From Glycomyces sp. TRM65418 (lineage in GTDB: Bacteria; Actinomycetota; Actinomycetes; Mycobacteriales; Micromonosporaceae), in contig NZ_JAJFAX010000006.1 of the NCBI RefSeq assembly GCF_019710475.1, forward strand, positions 282,932-346,931: 64,000 bases of DNA. The letters are read 5' to 3'. Below the pieces are notes generated by a model. The model searched no databases, was not told where the DNA came from, and saw only the letters and a list, made by a program, of their open reading frames with translations. A program made the position numbers and the translations under genes. This document shows, piece after piece, positions 1-8,829 of this stretch. The first letter of the stretch is position 1, and every line of letters starts with the position of its first letter.

Positions 1-380
1 GCAGCGGGACCGGGGGGCTCATAGAGGATCAAGGCGGCAGGGGCCTGCCACGGGGCGAGGCCCAGGGTGATGAGCCCGCCGTACGAGTGGCCGAAGAGGA
101 TGGTGTCGGGACCTGCGAGGTCGAGCACGGCGGCAATGTCTTCCTGCTCGCGCTTGAAGTCGAATTCGGGGCCGTCCTCGCTGGCGCCGTGGCCGCGGCG
201 GTCGACCGCGTAGGCGGTGAAATGCGGAGCGAGCGCGTCGGCCAGCAGCTGTCAGTCCTGGGCGGGGTTGAGGGCACCGGGGGAGATCACCAGCGGACGC
301 CCTTGCCCGGTGACCGTGGCGGCGATCTTCGTGCCGTCGGCGGAGGTCGCGTAGACCTGTCGAACTGATTCGCTCGTCAT
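1..380 (-). pseudogene. alpha/beta hydrolase, nonsense-interrupted and cut by the window edge
   Basis: The minus strand starts at 380 (MTSESVRQVYATSADGTKI) behind an AGAGGA ribosome site and reads as an alpha/beta-hydrolase. The Gly-rich turn around VISPGALNPAQD is followed by an in-frame TGA at 252-254, where family members normally have Trp or another residue. After the stop the same frame continues without shift: QLLADALAPHFTAYAVDRRG, then the nucleophile elbow GHSYGG, then a strand ending LILYEPPGP at the window edge. The catalytic Ser of GHSYG is intact but lies downstream of the stop. A single TGG-to-TGA change would explain the break. The fold assignment is firm; the substrate is unknown. 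A sequencing error is possible. Confidence 0.75.
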
Positions 381-454
381 GGTGTTCGTCCTCTGCATAG
401 TGGTGATGAGCTGGCAGGTTGGAGGACTGCCGGAAGTCGTACGGTAGGCGTTTT

Positions 455-1432
455 CTAGGCGGATCGCAGCGCTACTGACGCGATGCTCGACTGAGCGGCT
501 CGGTCGCCCGCGAGATGGGTGGCGAGTTCGTGGAGATTCGGCGGTTCGGCGCCATGGCGGGCGCAGGTGAGCGCGGCGACGGCCGCCGCAGTGTCGAGCA
601 CTCGGATCACCTGTTTGGGGTTGATGTGGTGCAGGGCATCCCGGTTCCCGCCACCGAGCAGACCTTCGCGGCCCAACTGGTGGAGCATGCCGGCAGTGAA
701 GGCGTCGCCGGCTCCCACGGTGTCGGCGACGTCGACGGTCGGCGCAGGGCGACGGACGAGGCCTTCGCCGGTGAGGGCCAGGCTGCCGTCGCCGCCGAGG
801 GTCACCACCACGATCGCCGGGCCGCGCCCGAGCCAGTCGGCTGCAACGCGCTGCGGTGCCGTTTCTGGGTAGAGCCAGCGCAAGTCCTCGTCGCTGACCT
901 TCACCACGTCCGCCGAAACGACTTGGCGCTCGGTGCGAGCCCGCGCCTCGTCCCTGGACGGCAGTAGTGCGGGACGGATGTTGGGGTCGAAGCTGATGGT
1001 GCGGTGCCCCGAGCGCCGCTCGCGCTCGAGCAGCGCTTCCACGACCGTTGCGCCCGGGTCGAGAGAGGTGGCGAGCGAGCCCGTGTGCAGGCACGTGGTC
1101 TCGCGGGGGAGATTCAGGGTTTCGGGCAGATCCCAACCGAGGTCGAACTCGTAGCGGGCGCCGCCGTTCGCGTCGAGGACGGCGGTCGCGGTGCCGGTGG
1201 CGGCGTCTGAGCCGACCGTGCGCACCTGGACTCCGGAGTCCGTCAGGTGGCTGCGAACGACGGCGCCCTTCGTGTCCTGACCGAGCCGCGTGACCAGCGT
1301 GACCGGTTCCTCCAAGCGGGCGAGGCCGAGGGCGACGTTGGCGGGTGATCCGCCGGGGTGCTCCGCGACCGGAGCGGTCGCTCCCTCCCACCTCACCAGG
1401 TCGACCAGGCTCTCGCCGATAACTGTGAACAT
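455..1432 (-). CDS. PfkB-family carbohydrate kinase (fructokinase-like)
   Basis: A 325-residue protein of normal length for the ribokinase/PfkB family. It opens with the sugar-binding N-terminus MFTVIGESLVDLVRW, has the GGSPANVALGLARL segment (signature 1 region), a mid-protein SFDPNIRP motif, and ends with signature 2, DTVGAGDAFTAGML, whose Asp is the catalytic base. It should phosphorylate a ketose or related sugar with ATP in the cytoplasm. It is transcribed away from the dehydrogenase/ABC operon at 1581 and shares a 150-bp AT-rich promoter with it, so a likely role is to phosphorylate the ketose made by that operon, for example fructose from sorbitol. The family is certain; the substrate is inferred from context. 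Confidence 0.88.
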   Translation of the reverse strand: MFTVIGESLVDLVRWEGATAPVAEHPGGSPANVALGLARLEEPVTLVTRLGQDTKGAVVRSHLTDSGVQVRTVGSDAATGTATAVLDANGGARYEFDLGWDLPETLNLPRETTCLHTGSLATSLDPGATVVEALLERERRSGHRTISFDPNIRPALLPSRDEARARTERQVVSADVVKVSDEDLRWLYPETAPQRVAADWLGRGPAIVVVTLGGDGSLALTGEGLVRRPAPTVDVADTVGAGDAFTAGMLHQLGREGLLGGGNRDALHHINPKQVIRVLDTAAAVAALTCARHGAEPPNLHELATHLAGDRAAQSSIASVALRSA

Positions 1433-1497
1433 CCGATCTCCTTCAATGCGTTGGGCTTCCGACGACGCCCATCAACATGTGACGACCATCTATCGAG

Positions 1498-1516
1498 TTA
1501 ACAAATTATATGTTAA
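1498..1516. promoter_or_regulatory. candidate operator, TTAACA-N7-TGTTAA
   Basis: A perfect 6-bp inverted repeat with a 7-bp AT-only spacer sits in the AT-rich divergent promoter between the kinase (start 1432) and the dehydrogenase (start 1581). It is the natural site for the DeoR-family regulator encoded at 7015, but that link is inferred. Confidence 0.55.
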
Positions 1517-1580
1517 TATCTCTCACATCTTACGATAAGAGTTAGCCACCTCGAACCTCAAGCCACAAGGATGTGTCCGG

Positions 1581-2612
1581 ATGCCACTGCCGCAGTCCAT
1601 GCGAACGTCGGTCCTGCGGGGACCCCGCAGCGTCGCCCTCGTCGAGCGGCCCGTCCCCGAGCCCGGCCCCCGCCAGGTGCTGATCAAAGTGAGCGCCGTC
1701 GGCGTCTGCGGCTCTGACGTGCACTACTACGAGCACGGCCGCATCGGCCAGTACGTCGTCGAACAGCCGCTGGTCCTGGGGCATGAGGCCTCCGGCGTCA
1801 TCGTCGATCGAGGCCCAGGCGCCGCGCGCCACCGTGTCGGCCAGCGGGTCTCGCTGGAACCCGGCGTCCCTGACTTCACCTGCGTGCACTGCCGCGCGGG
1901 CCGCTACAACCTGTGCCTCGACATGCGGTTCTTCGCGACGCCCCCGATCGACGGAGCCTTCGCCGAGTACGTCGTGTTGCACGAGGAGTTCGCCCACCCC
2001 GTCTCCGACTCGCTCAGCGACGAGGCCGCCGCTCTGCTCGAACCGCTTTCGGTGGGAGTCTGGGCTTGCCGCAAGGCGAACGTCGGCCCCGGTGACCGCG
2101 TGTTCGTCTCCGGCGCCGGCCCCATCGGACTCGTCTCCGCACAGACCGCCCGCGCCTTCGGCGCGAGCGAAGTCGTCGTCACCGACGTCAACCCCAAGCG
2201 CCTGGCGCTGGCGGCCGAACTCGGTGCCACCGGCGCAATCGACGTCGCATCGACACCCCTGGCCGAAGCCGCCTTCGAACCCACGGTGCTCTTGGAATGC
2301 TCCGGCAACCCGAAAGCCGTCAATGCCGCGATCCGCACCGTCGCCCCCGCAGGCCGAGTCGTCCTCGTCGGCATGGGCGGCGACGAGTTCGCCCTTCCCG
2401 TCTCTCGCATCCAAGAACGCGAGCTTGTCCTCACCGGCACCTTCCGCTACGCCAACACGTGGCCCGCCGCGATCGACCTCGCGGCCTCCGGCCGCGTCGA
2501 CCTCGACCGGCTCGTCACCGGCCGCTTCCCGCTCGCCCAGGCCGAACAGGCCCTCACCAGCGGCATGCGCGATCCGGCCTCGGTCAAGGCGGTCGTCCTG
2601 CCACAGGAATGA
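1581..2612 (+). CDS. zinc-dependent polyol dehydrogenase (sorbitol/xylitol dehydrogenase-like)
   Basis: A 343-residue medium-chain dehydrogenase. The catalytic zinc ligands are visible as CGSDVHYYEHGRIG (Cys) and LGHEASGVIV (His-Glu), followed by the structural-zinc Cys cluster FTCVHCRAGRYNLC. The Rossmann segment VFVSGAGPIGLVSAQTARAF carries the GxGPxG nucleotide-binding motif. The HYYEHGRIG and LGHEASG wording is typical of the sorbitol/xylitol dehydrogenase branch, which oxidises a polyol to a ketose with NAD. It is the first gene of the operon that continues with the ABC importer, and a TTAACA palindrome lies about 65 bp upstream of its start. The polyol is not determinable from sequence. 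Confidence 0.85.
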   Translation: MPLPQSMRTSVLRGPRSVALVERPVPEPGPRQVLIKVSAVGVCGSDVHYYEHGRIGQYVVEQPLVLGHEASGVIVDRGPGAARHRVGQRVSLEPGVPDFTCVHCRAGRYNLCLDMRFFATPPIDGAFAEYVVLHEEFAHPVSDSLSDEAAALLEPLSVGVWACRKANVGPGDRVFVSGAGPIGLVSAQTARAFGASEVVVTDVNPKRLALAAELGATGAIDVASTPLAEAAFEPTVLLECSGNPKAVNAAIRTVAPAGRVVLVGMGGDEFALPVSRIQERELVLTGTFRYANTWPAAIDLAASGRVDLDRLVTGRFPLAQAEQALTSGMRDPASVKAVVLPQE

Positions 2613-2689
2613 CGGCCCGCAACTTCCTACCTGCCCATTCAATGAGAAAGCACGCTCAAGCTGAGCGTCGATAGGACGAGGAGGTCCTG

Positions 2690-4036
2690 ATGAAAACCCC
2701 TTACCGAACCAGAACACTGCTGGCGGTGGCCGCCGCCACGGCGCTGGCCGCGGCCGCATGTTCCGGCGCAGGCGGTGGAGGCGCCGACACGATCACCATC
2801 GCCACGGTCGCCAACCCGCAGATGCAGGACATGGAGCAGCTGTCCTCGATCTACGAGGAGGAGACCGGCAACAAGGTCGAGTTCGTCGTCCTGCCCGAGA
2901 ACGAACTGCGCGACAAGGTCACCCAGGACATCGCCACCGGCTCCGGCCAGTACGACATCGTCACCATCGGCTCCTACGAGGCGCCGATCTGGGCCGAGAA
3001 CGGCTGGCTGGCCAACCTGGACGAGTACGCGAGCGACCCGGAATACGACGTCGACGACCTGCTCCCGCCCGTGCGCGAGTCGCTGACCTACGAGGACAGT
3101 CTGTATGCGGTCCCGTTCTACGGTGAATCGTCATTCCTAATGTACCGCAAGGACCTCTTCGAGGCCGCGGGCGTCACCATGCCCGAGAACCCGACCTGGA
3201 CCGAGGTCGCCGACCTCGCCAGGCAGCTCGACGACCCCGAGAATGACGTCGCCGGCATCTGCCTGCGCGGCCTGGCCGGCTGGGGCGAGGTGATGGCTCC
3301 GCTGGACACCATGATCCACACCTTCGGCGGCCGCTGGTACGACGAGGACTGGAACGCCCAGCTGACCAGCCCCGAGACGAAGGAGGCCGTGCAGTTCTAT
3401 GTGGACCTGGTCCGGAACTACGGCGAGGACGGCGCTTCCAATGCAGGCTTCTCGGAGTGTCTGACCGCCACCAGCCAGGGCAATGCCGCGATGTGGTTCG
3501 ATGCCACGGTCGCCGCCTCAGTACTGGAGGACCCGAACTCCTCCGACGCGGCCGGGAAGATGGGCTACGTGCCGGCCCCAGTGATGGAGACCGAGCACTC
3601 CGGTTGGTTGTGGGCCTGGTCCCTGGCGGTCCCCGAGACGTCTGAGAAGAAGGACGCGGCCTGGGAGTTCATGTCCTGGGCGACCGGCAAGGACTACATG
3701 AACCTGGTCGGCGAGGAACTGGGCTGGGCCCGCGTCCCGCCGGGCAGCCGCGCCTCGACCTATGAGATCCCCGAGTACGCCGAGGCGGCCAGGGCGTTCG
3801 CCCCGCAGACCCTCGCGGCGATTGAGAACGTCGATGTGAACAAGCCCGGTCTGTACGAGCAGAACTGGACCGGGGTGCAGTACATCGGCATCCCCGAATT
3901 CCAGGACCTGGGCACCAAGGTGGGCCAGGAGATCTCCGCGGCGATCGCCGGGAACCAGACCGTCGACGAAGCACTCGAGAAGGCGCAGGAGTACGCCGAA
4001 GAGGTCGCCGTCGAGGGCGGCTACAGGGATCAGTGA
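2690..4036 (+). CDS. sugar/polyol ABC transporter substrate-binding lipoprotein
   Basis: A 448-residue family-1 extracellular solute-binding protein. The N-terminus is a lipoprotein signal (basic MKTPYRTRTR-like start, hydrophobic core LLAVAAATALAAAAC) with the lipidated Cys at residue 24, then a Gly-rich linker. The mature part has the typical ITIATVANPQMQDME strand, YDIVTIGSYEAPIWAENGWL and Trp-rich C-lobe segments of carbohydrate binders. It would be anchored outside the membrane and hand the sugar or polyol to the permeases that follow. The ribosome site GAGGAGG lies just upstream of the ATG. Nearest functional analogues are Smo/Mtl-type polyol-binding proteins; the ligand is inferred only from the neighbouring dehydrogenases. 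Confidence 0.88.
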   Translation: MKTPYRTRTLLAVAAATALAAAACSGAGGGGADTITIATVANPQMQDMEQLSSIYEEETGNKVEFVVLPENELRDKVTQDIATGSGQYDIVTIGSYEAPIWAENGWLANLDEYASDPEYDVDDLLPPVRESLTYEDSLYAVPFYGESSFLMYRKDLFEAAGVTMPENPTWTEVADLARQLDDPENDVAGICLRGLAGWGEVMAPLDTMIHTFGGRWYDEDWNAQLTSPETKEAVQFYVDLVRNYGEDGASNAGFSECLTATSQGNAAMWFDATVAASVLEDPNSSDAAGKMGYVPAPVMETEHSGWLWAWSLAVPETSEKKDAAWEFMSWATGKDYMNLVGEELGWARVPPGSRASTYEIPEYAEAARAFAPQTLAAIENVDVNKPGLYEQNWTGVQYIGIPEFQDLGTKVGQEISAAIAGNQTVDEALEKAQEYAEEVAVEGGYRDQ

Positions 4037-4043
4037 TCGACCT

Positions 4044-4997
4044 ATGACGACAACCGTTTCCCCGTCCGCGGCGCGCGAGCGCCGCGGGCCGGGGCGGCCC
4101 CAGAGCCGCACGAAGGTCAAACGCCCCGTCCGTGAGCGTTGGGTCCGACGCGGGCCGCTGCTGCCGGGCCTGCTCGTGGTCGTCCTGCTGACGCAGATTC
4201 CGTTCGTCGTGACGATCTACTACAGCTTCCAGGACCAGAATCTGCTGCGTCCGGGCCAGAGCGCCTTCGCCGGTTTCGACAACTACGTCGCGATCCTCGG
4301 CGACCCCCATTTCCGCGGCGCGGTGTTCCTCAGCCTGTTCCTGACCGCGTCCGTCGTGGTCCTGGCGACGGTGCTCGGCATCGCGCTGGCGCTGCTGCTG
4401 GACCAGAAGTTCTTGGGCCGCAATCTCGTCCGCACGCTGCTGATCACGCCGTTCCTGGTCATGCCCGCCGCCGCGGCACTGATCTGGAAGCACGCGATGT
4501 TCAATCCGATGTTCGGGATCCTGAACTGGGCGCTGTCCCCGTTCGGCGTGGAGCGCGTCGACTGGGGTTCGGAGTACCCGCTGTTCTCGCTGGTGCTCAT
4601 GCTGGTGTGGCAGTGGACCCCGTTCATGATGCTCATCGTCCTCGCCGGACTGCAGAGCCAGGACACCGAGATCCTGGAGGCCGCCCGCATGGACGGCGCG
4701 GGACCGGTGCGGATGTTCTGGCGCATCACGCTGCCGCATCTGCGCCAGTTCATCGAACTGGCGGTCGTGCTCGGCACCATCTTCATCGTCAACACCTTCG
4801 ACCCGATCTACCTGATCACCCAGGGCGGGCCGGGTCAGGCCACGACGAACCTGCCGTACTTCATTTACCAGAAGGCCTTCCGCGCCTTCGACGTCGGCGA
4901 ATCCGCCGCGGCGGGCGTGCTGGTCGTCATCGGCACGATCGTCATCGTGACGTTCGCGCTGCGCCTCGTCTCCGGCATGTTCCGAGAGGAGAAGTAA
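4044..4997 (+). CDS. sugar ABC transporter permease, MalF/UgpA type
   Basis: A 317-residue inner-membrane permease with about six membrane segments. It begins with an Arg-rich cytoplasmic tail, then a first helix around LLPGLLVVVLLTQIPFVVTI. The EAA loop, which docks on the ATPase, reads EAARMDGAGPVRMFWRITLP (about residues 212-231). It starts 7 bp after the binding-protein gene and 3 bp separate its stop from the next permease gene. No ATPase gene is in the operon, so the pair presumably uses a shared MsiK-type ATPase encoded elsewhere, as is common in actinomycetes. Confidence 0.9.
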   Translation: MTTTVSPSAARERRGPGRPQSRTKVKRPVRERWVRRGPLLPGLLVVVLLTQIPFVVTIYYSFQDQNLLRPGQSAFAGFDNYVAILGDPHFRGAVFLSLFLTASVVVLATVLGIALALLLDQKFLGRNLVRTLLITPFLVMPAAAALIWKHAMFNPMFGILNWALSPFGVERVDWGSEYPLFSLVLMLVWQWTPFMMLIVLAGLQSQDTEILEAARMDGAGPVRMFWRITLPHLRQFIELAVVLGTIFIVNTFDPIYLITQGGPGQATTNLPYFIYQKAFRAFDVGESAAAGVLVVIGTIVIVTFALRLVSGMFREEK

Positions 4998-5000
4998 GTC

Positions 5001-5906
5001 ATGACCGCGCTGATCTCGAATCCTCCGCTCACCGAAGGCGACGCCGAACTGCCGGATCCGCCGGTACGCCGCCGCAGCCGTCGAGGCGCGTTGCGTCCAC
5101 TCTTGCGCACGGGCACGCTCGTCCTGGTGGGCTGGGCTGTTGCGCTGGTGTTCTTCTTCCCGGTGCTGTGGATGTTCGTCTCCGGGTTCAAGCAGGAGGC
5201 GCAGGCCGCGACGAATCCGCCGACCTTCTTCTTCGAGCCGACGCTCGACCAGTTCGAGGCGATCCTCGGCCGCGACTTCCTGCCGTTCCTGCTCAACTCG
5301 CTGATGGCGTCGCTGGGGTCGACGGTCCTGGTGATCATCCTGGGCACCCTCGCCGCTTATGCGCTGTCGCTGCGGCCGATCCCGGGCTGGAGGGATTCGC
5401 TGTTCTTCTTCCTCTCCACCCGCTTCATGCCTCCGGCGGCGATCATCCTGCCGCTGTACGTCCTCGCGAACAACGTGGGCGTGCTCGACAACATCACGAT
5501 GCTCACGCTGATCTACACGGCGATGAACCTGCCGATCGCGGTGTGGATGATCCGGTCGTTCATGATGGAGCTGCCCAAGGGGGTCCTGGAGGCCGCCAAG
5601 GTCGACGGGGCGCCGTTCCTCACCGAGATCCGTAAGATCATCCTGCCGATGATCGCGCCCGGCCTGGCCGCGACCGCGCTGATCTGCTTCATCTTCGCCT
5701 GGAACGAGTTCTTCTTCGCCGTCAGCATGACCTCGACGCAGGCCGCCACGGTCCCTGTGTTCCTCACCGGGTTCATCACCAGCGAGGGCCTGTTCCTCGC
5801 CCGCTTGTCCGCCGCCGCCACCATGGCCGCATTCCCGGTGATCCTCGCCGGCTGGATCGCCCAGAAATGGCTGGTCCGTGGCCTTACCATGGGAGCCGTG
5901 AAGTAA
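5001..5906 (+). CDS. sugar ABC transporter permease, MalG/UgpE type
   Basis: A 301-residue partner permease with about six membrane segments. The first helix is VLVGWAVALVFFFPVLWMFV. The EAA loop is EAAKVDGAPFLTEIRKIILP (about residues 197-216), and the next helices include MIAPGLAATALICFIFAWNEF, a conserved feature of MalG-type permeases. Its TAA stop overlaps the ATG of the next gene by one base (TAATG), which implies translational coupling with the second dehydrogenase. It should form a heterodimer with the preceding permease. Confidence 0.9.
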   Translation: MTALISNPPLTEGDAELPDPPVRRRSRRGALRPLLRTGTLVLVGWAVALVFFFPVLWMFVSGFKQEAQAATNPPTFFFEPTLDQFEAILGRDFLPFLLNSLMASLGSTVLVIILGTLAAYALSLRPIPGWRDSLFFFLSTRFMPPAAIILPLYVLANNVGVLDNITMLTLIYTAMNLPIAVWMIRSFMMELPKGVLEAAKVDGAPFLTEIRKIILPMIAPGLAATALICFIFAWNEFFFAVSMTSTQAATVPVFLTGFITSEGLFLARLSAAATMAAFPVILAGWIAQKWLVRGLTMGAVK

Positions 5907-6913
5907 TGCGCGCCATCATCGTCGAAGCGCCCGGCCAAATCAAGAGCACCACTGTGGACGAGCCAACGCCGGGGCCGCGCGAGGTCCTCGTCGCGGTGTC
6001 CGGCGCAGGAATCTGCGGGACCGACCTCCACATCATCGACGGCGACCTGGAAGGCACGGTCTACCCGATCGTGCCCGGCCACGAGTTCGCCGGCACCGTG
6101 GCCGCGGTCGGCTCGCAGGTCACCGAGTTCGCCGAAGGCGACCGCGTGGCCGTTGACCCGAACGTGTTCTGCGGCGAATGCCACTACTGCAAGATCGGGC
6201 GCGGGAACCTGTGCGAGCGCTACAACGCACTCGGCGTGATCAACAGCCCCGGCGCGGCGGCCGAATTCTGCGTCGCTCCCGTGGCGAACTGCTTTCTCCT
6301 GCCCGAGAACGTGTCGCTGGCGGACGCGCCGCTGATCGAGCCGCTCTCCTGCGCCGTGCACGGCTTTGACCTGCTGCCCGGCCGGGTCGGCGAGCACTAC
6401 CTCATCTACGGCGCGGGCACGATGGGCCTGATGATGGCCCAACTCGCCCGCTTCTCGGGGGCGGCGAGCGTATCGGTCGTCGACCTGAACGCCGACCGCC
6501 TCGGGGTCGCCGCCGACCTGGCCGCTGATCGCACCGCCACGGAGGCGAACGCGTTCGACCGACCGCAGGGCTGGGAGGTCGTCATCGACTGCACGGGCGC
6601 CGTTCCGGCGATCGAGGACGGTCTGCGCCGAGTCCGCAAGGGCGGCACATTCCAGGTCTTCGGCGTCGCACCCGAGGCCGCGGCCGCATCCTTCTCGCCG
6701 TTCCAAGTCTACAAAGACGAGATCCACATCGTCGGATCGATGGCGGTCCTGCACAGTTTCGGTCGCGCCGTCGAGCTCATGGGCAGAGGAGTGCTCGACC
6801 CAGCGGTGATGACCAGCCACCGTTTCGGCCTCGACGAATACGCCGACGCGATCGACCGCTTCCGCGTCGGCGTCGGACGCAAACTGCAGATCACCCCGGG
6901 AGCCCCCGCATGA
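5906..6913 (+). CDS. zinc-dependent alcohol dehydrogenase (second polyol dehydrogenase)
   Basis: A 335-residue medium-chain dehydrogenase. I chose the ATG at 5906 (MRAIIVEAPGQIKSTTVDEP) because it overlaps the permease stop and begins exactly at the family N-terminus; an in-frame upstream extension would lie inside the permease gene. Zinc ligands: ICGTDLHIIDGD (Cys), PGHEFAGTV (His-Glu), structural cluster CGECHYCKIGRGNLC. The nucleotide-binding segment is YLIYGAGTMGLMMAQLAR. It resembles sorbitol, threitol and other polyol dehydrogenases and is only distantly related to the first dehydrogenase in the operon. The two may act on different carbons or different polyols brought in by the same importer. 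The exact substrate is unknown. Confidence 0.85.
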   Translation: MRAIIVEAPGQIKSTTVDEPTPGPREVLVAVSGAGICGTDLHIIDGDLEGTVYPIVPGHEFAGTVAAVGSQVTEFAEGDRVAVDPNVFCGECHYCKIGRGNLCERYNALGVINSPGAAAEFCVAPVANCFLLPENVSLADAPLIEPLSCAVHGFDLLPGRVGEHYLIYGAGTMGLMMAQLARFSGAASVSVVDLNADRLGVAADLAADRTATEANAFDRPQGWEVVIDCTGAVPAIEDGLRRVRKGGTFQVFGVAPEAAAASFSPFQVYKDEIHIVGSMAVLHSFGRAVELMGRGVLDPAVMTSHRFGLDEYADAIDRFRVGVGRKLQITPGAPA

Positions 6914-7014
6914 CGTACGCGGAACACCAGGAGCGCCGACGCCATCGTCTACGCTTTCACTTGCAGGACGATCACCACAGCGGCCGTCGCCGAGGAACGG
7001 GGAGGAGGATTCGT

Positions 7015-7827
7015 ATGACCGGTAAGACCAGGCCTACGCAGGCCGATGTCGACCAGCGCCGCCAGGCCGTCCTGAACAGCGTGGCCGAGGAAGGCGAGAT
7101 CCGCATCGCCGACCTCGCGACCCGCTTCGAGGTCAGCCTCATGACGATGCACCGCGACCTCGATGTCCTCGCCGAGCGGCACATGCTCCGCAAGGAACGC
7201 GGCCGCGCCGTCGCCTACCCCGCACTGACCATGGAGACCGCCACGCGCTTCCGAGAGGACGCGAACCTCGCCGAGAAGCGCGCGATGTGCGACGCGGTCG
7301 CCTCCCACATTGAGGCCGGCAGCACCGTGCTCATCGACGATTCGAGCACCTTGTACCCCCTCGCGGGATCGCTCGCCCGCAAGGGAGTCGAACGGCTCAC
7401 GGTCATTACCAACTCGATCGGCGTCGCCCAGCACGTTACGAGGGAACTCCCGCGCGTCGAAGTCACGCTGCTCGGCGGGCGCTTCCACGGCGAGTTCAAC
7501 TCCTGCACCGGGCCCGAGGTCACGCGCGCCCTCGGACGCCTCCACGCCGACCTCGCCCTGATGTCCGCCACCACGATCCTCCAAGGCCGCCTCTACCACC
7601 CACTGCGCGAGTTCGTCGAGGTCAAAGAATCCATGATGGAATCGGCTGAGCATGCCATGCTGCTGGTCGACCACACCAAGTTCGGCAAGACCGCCACCTT
7701 CCAGTACGGCACGGCCGCCGACTACCTGACGACCTTCATCGACGCCGCCGTCCCCGAGGAGGAGATCGCCGCCATGCGCGAGCTCCGAGCCGACGTACAC
7801 ATCGTCTCCCCGGACGCGGCCCGATGA
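7015..7827 (+). CDS. DeoR-family transcriptional regulator
   Basis: A 270-residue protein. The start at 7015 is favoured by a strong GGAGGAGG site 7-14 bases upstream. It has an N-terminal winged helix-turn-helix with the DeoR pattern (IADLATRFEVSLMTMHRDLDVL, about residues 35-56). The C-terminal sugar-phosphate sensor domain contains DDSSTLYPLAGSL, TVITNSIGVAQHV and LLGGRFHGEFNSCTGPEV. Regulators of this family usually repress a sugar or polyol operon until a phosphorylated intermediate binds. It lies inside the operon and ends in an ATGA overlap with the HAD gene. It is the best candidate to bind the palindrome at 1498-1516. Confidence 0.85.
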   Translation: MTGKTRPTQADVDQRRQAVLNSVAEEGEIRIADLATRFEVSLMTMHRDLDVLAERHMLRKERGRAVAYPALTMETATRFREDANLAEKRAMCDAVASHIEAGSTVLIDDSSTLYPLAGSLARKGVERLTVITNSIGVAQHVTRELPRVEVTLLGGRFHGEFNSCTGPEVTRALGRLHADLALMSATTILQGRLYHPLREFVEVKESMMESAEHAMLLVDHTKFGKTATFQYGTAADYLTTFIDAAVPEEEIAAMRELRADVHIVSPDAAR

Positions 7828-8561
7828 TCCACGGCCTGTTCGACATCGAAGCGGCCTACCGGCCCACGGAAGCCGAATCGGCCGCACCGGTACCGCCGGT
7901 CCAAGCGGTCTTGTTCGACTTCAGCAACACGCTGTTCAGCATGATCGACCTCCCGACGTGGCTGCGCCGCGTTGCCGCCGCCAGCGGCCGCTCCGACCTG
8001 CTGGACGCCGAGGGCGCTTTCAAAGCCGCGGTCCACCAGCTCAACGCGGGGTACCGCGACCCGGAGGTCGCCCGGCTCCAAACCGGCCGCGACCTCTCGT
8101 CCGAACGGCACTGGGAGGCCATGCACGCCTGGTGGAGCCGTGTTGACCTCCTGCAAGGCGCCGAAGAGGCCGCCTACGAAGTGCTTCGCGCGCCCGACTC
8201 ATGGGTCCCGTATCCGGACACGGCGCCGGTCCTGCGGGCACTGAAGGAAGCCGGCATCCGGTTGGGCATCGTCAGCGACTTCGGCTGGGATCTGCGCTTC
8301 CACCTGAAGCGTCATGACCTGGCCGAGCTGGTCGACACCTGTGTCATCTCCTGCGAGCTCGGCCGGGAGAAGCCCGACCCCGAGCTGTTCCGCATCGCTT
8401 GCGACCGACTGGGCGTCGACCCCAGGGCGGCTCTCATGGTCGGCGACAACCCCGTTCGCGATGGCGCCGCCGTCGCTTGTGGGCTCCGCGCGTACCTCCT
8501 ACCGGCCGAACCCCGCACCGGCGAACGAGGCCTGAGCCACGTCCTCGACTTCCTCCACTGA
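7824..8561 (+). CDS. HAD-superfamily hydrolase with an altered first motif
   Basis: A 245-residue haloacid-dehalogenase-fold protein and the last gene of the polyol operon (ATGA overlap with deoR). Motif I reads FDFSNTLF: the nucleophile Asp32 is present but the second Asp of the usual DxDxT, the general acid/base of phosphatases, is Ser34. Motif II region is LGIVSDFGWD, motif III Lys is in GREKPDPELF, and motif IV is MVGDNPVRDG. Family knowledge: DxD phosphatases need the second Asp, whereas dehalogenases and phosphonatases replace it. It may therefore not be an ordinary sugar phosphatase. Expected location is the cytoplasm, with a substrate linked to the sugar pathway. Confidence 0.8.
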   Translation: MIHGLFDIEAAYRPTEAESAAPVPPVQAVLFDFSNTLFSMIDLPTWLRRVAAASGRSDLLDAEGAFKAAVHQLNAGYRDPEVARLQTGRDLSSERHWEAMHAWWSRVDLLQGAEEAAYEVLRAPDSWVPYPDTAPVLRALKEAGIRLGIVSDFGWDLRFHLKRHDLAELVDTCVISCELGREKPDPELFRIACDRLGVDPRAALMVGDNPVRDGAAVACGLRAYLLPAEPRTGERGLSHVLDFLH

Positions 8562-8606
8562 CTGCTGAGAGCGTCGCCATACCCAGGCTGCGCGCCGGAA
8601 AGCCAC

Positions 8607-8662
8607 TAAGAGCGCGTCTCAGTTGGTGGGTTTTTGGAAGCGGATGCGAGCCACGGTGTCCC
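8607..8662 (-). mobile_element. right-end remnant of an IS5-type insertion sequence
   Basis: The first 22 bases (8607-8628, beginning TAAGAGCGCGTCTCAG) are identical to the right end of the IS at 15413-15434, read in the opposite direction. Inward on the minus strand the sequence reads as a transposase C-terminus ending IRFQKPTN-stop, at the same position relative to the end as KKLTN-stop in the complete copy. The rest of the element is missing. It marks the left edge of the disturbed region. Confidence 0.65.
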
Positions 8663-8829
8663 GTCTCGTTAGTTCCGGGGCAGTCTCGTTTTAGCGGAGG
8701 CATCTGGGGGTTGTCTCAGTCGAGCTGAGGTACTCATCCTGAGCCGGTCTTGTGTTGCTGCGTCCTAAAGCACCCCGGAAGGTACGAAAGGGCCGAACCA
8801 CCGCACGCAAGCGGCATCCGGCTCCTCCG

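Noticed and set aside
1542..2759. A 405-codon minus-strand frame opposite the polyol dehydrogenase
   Set aside because: Antisense to a clear zinc dehydrogenase; composition is the mirror of its codons and no domain is visible.
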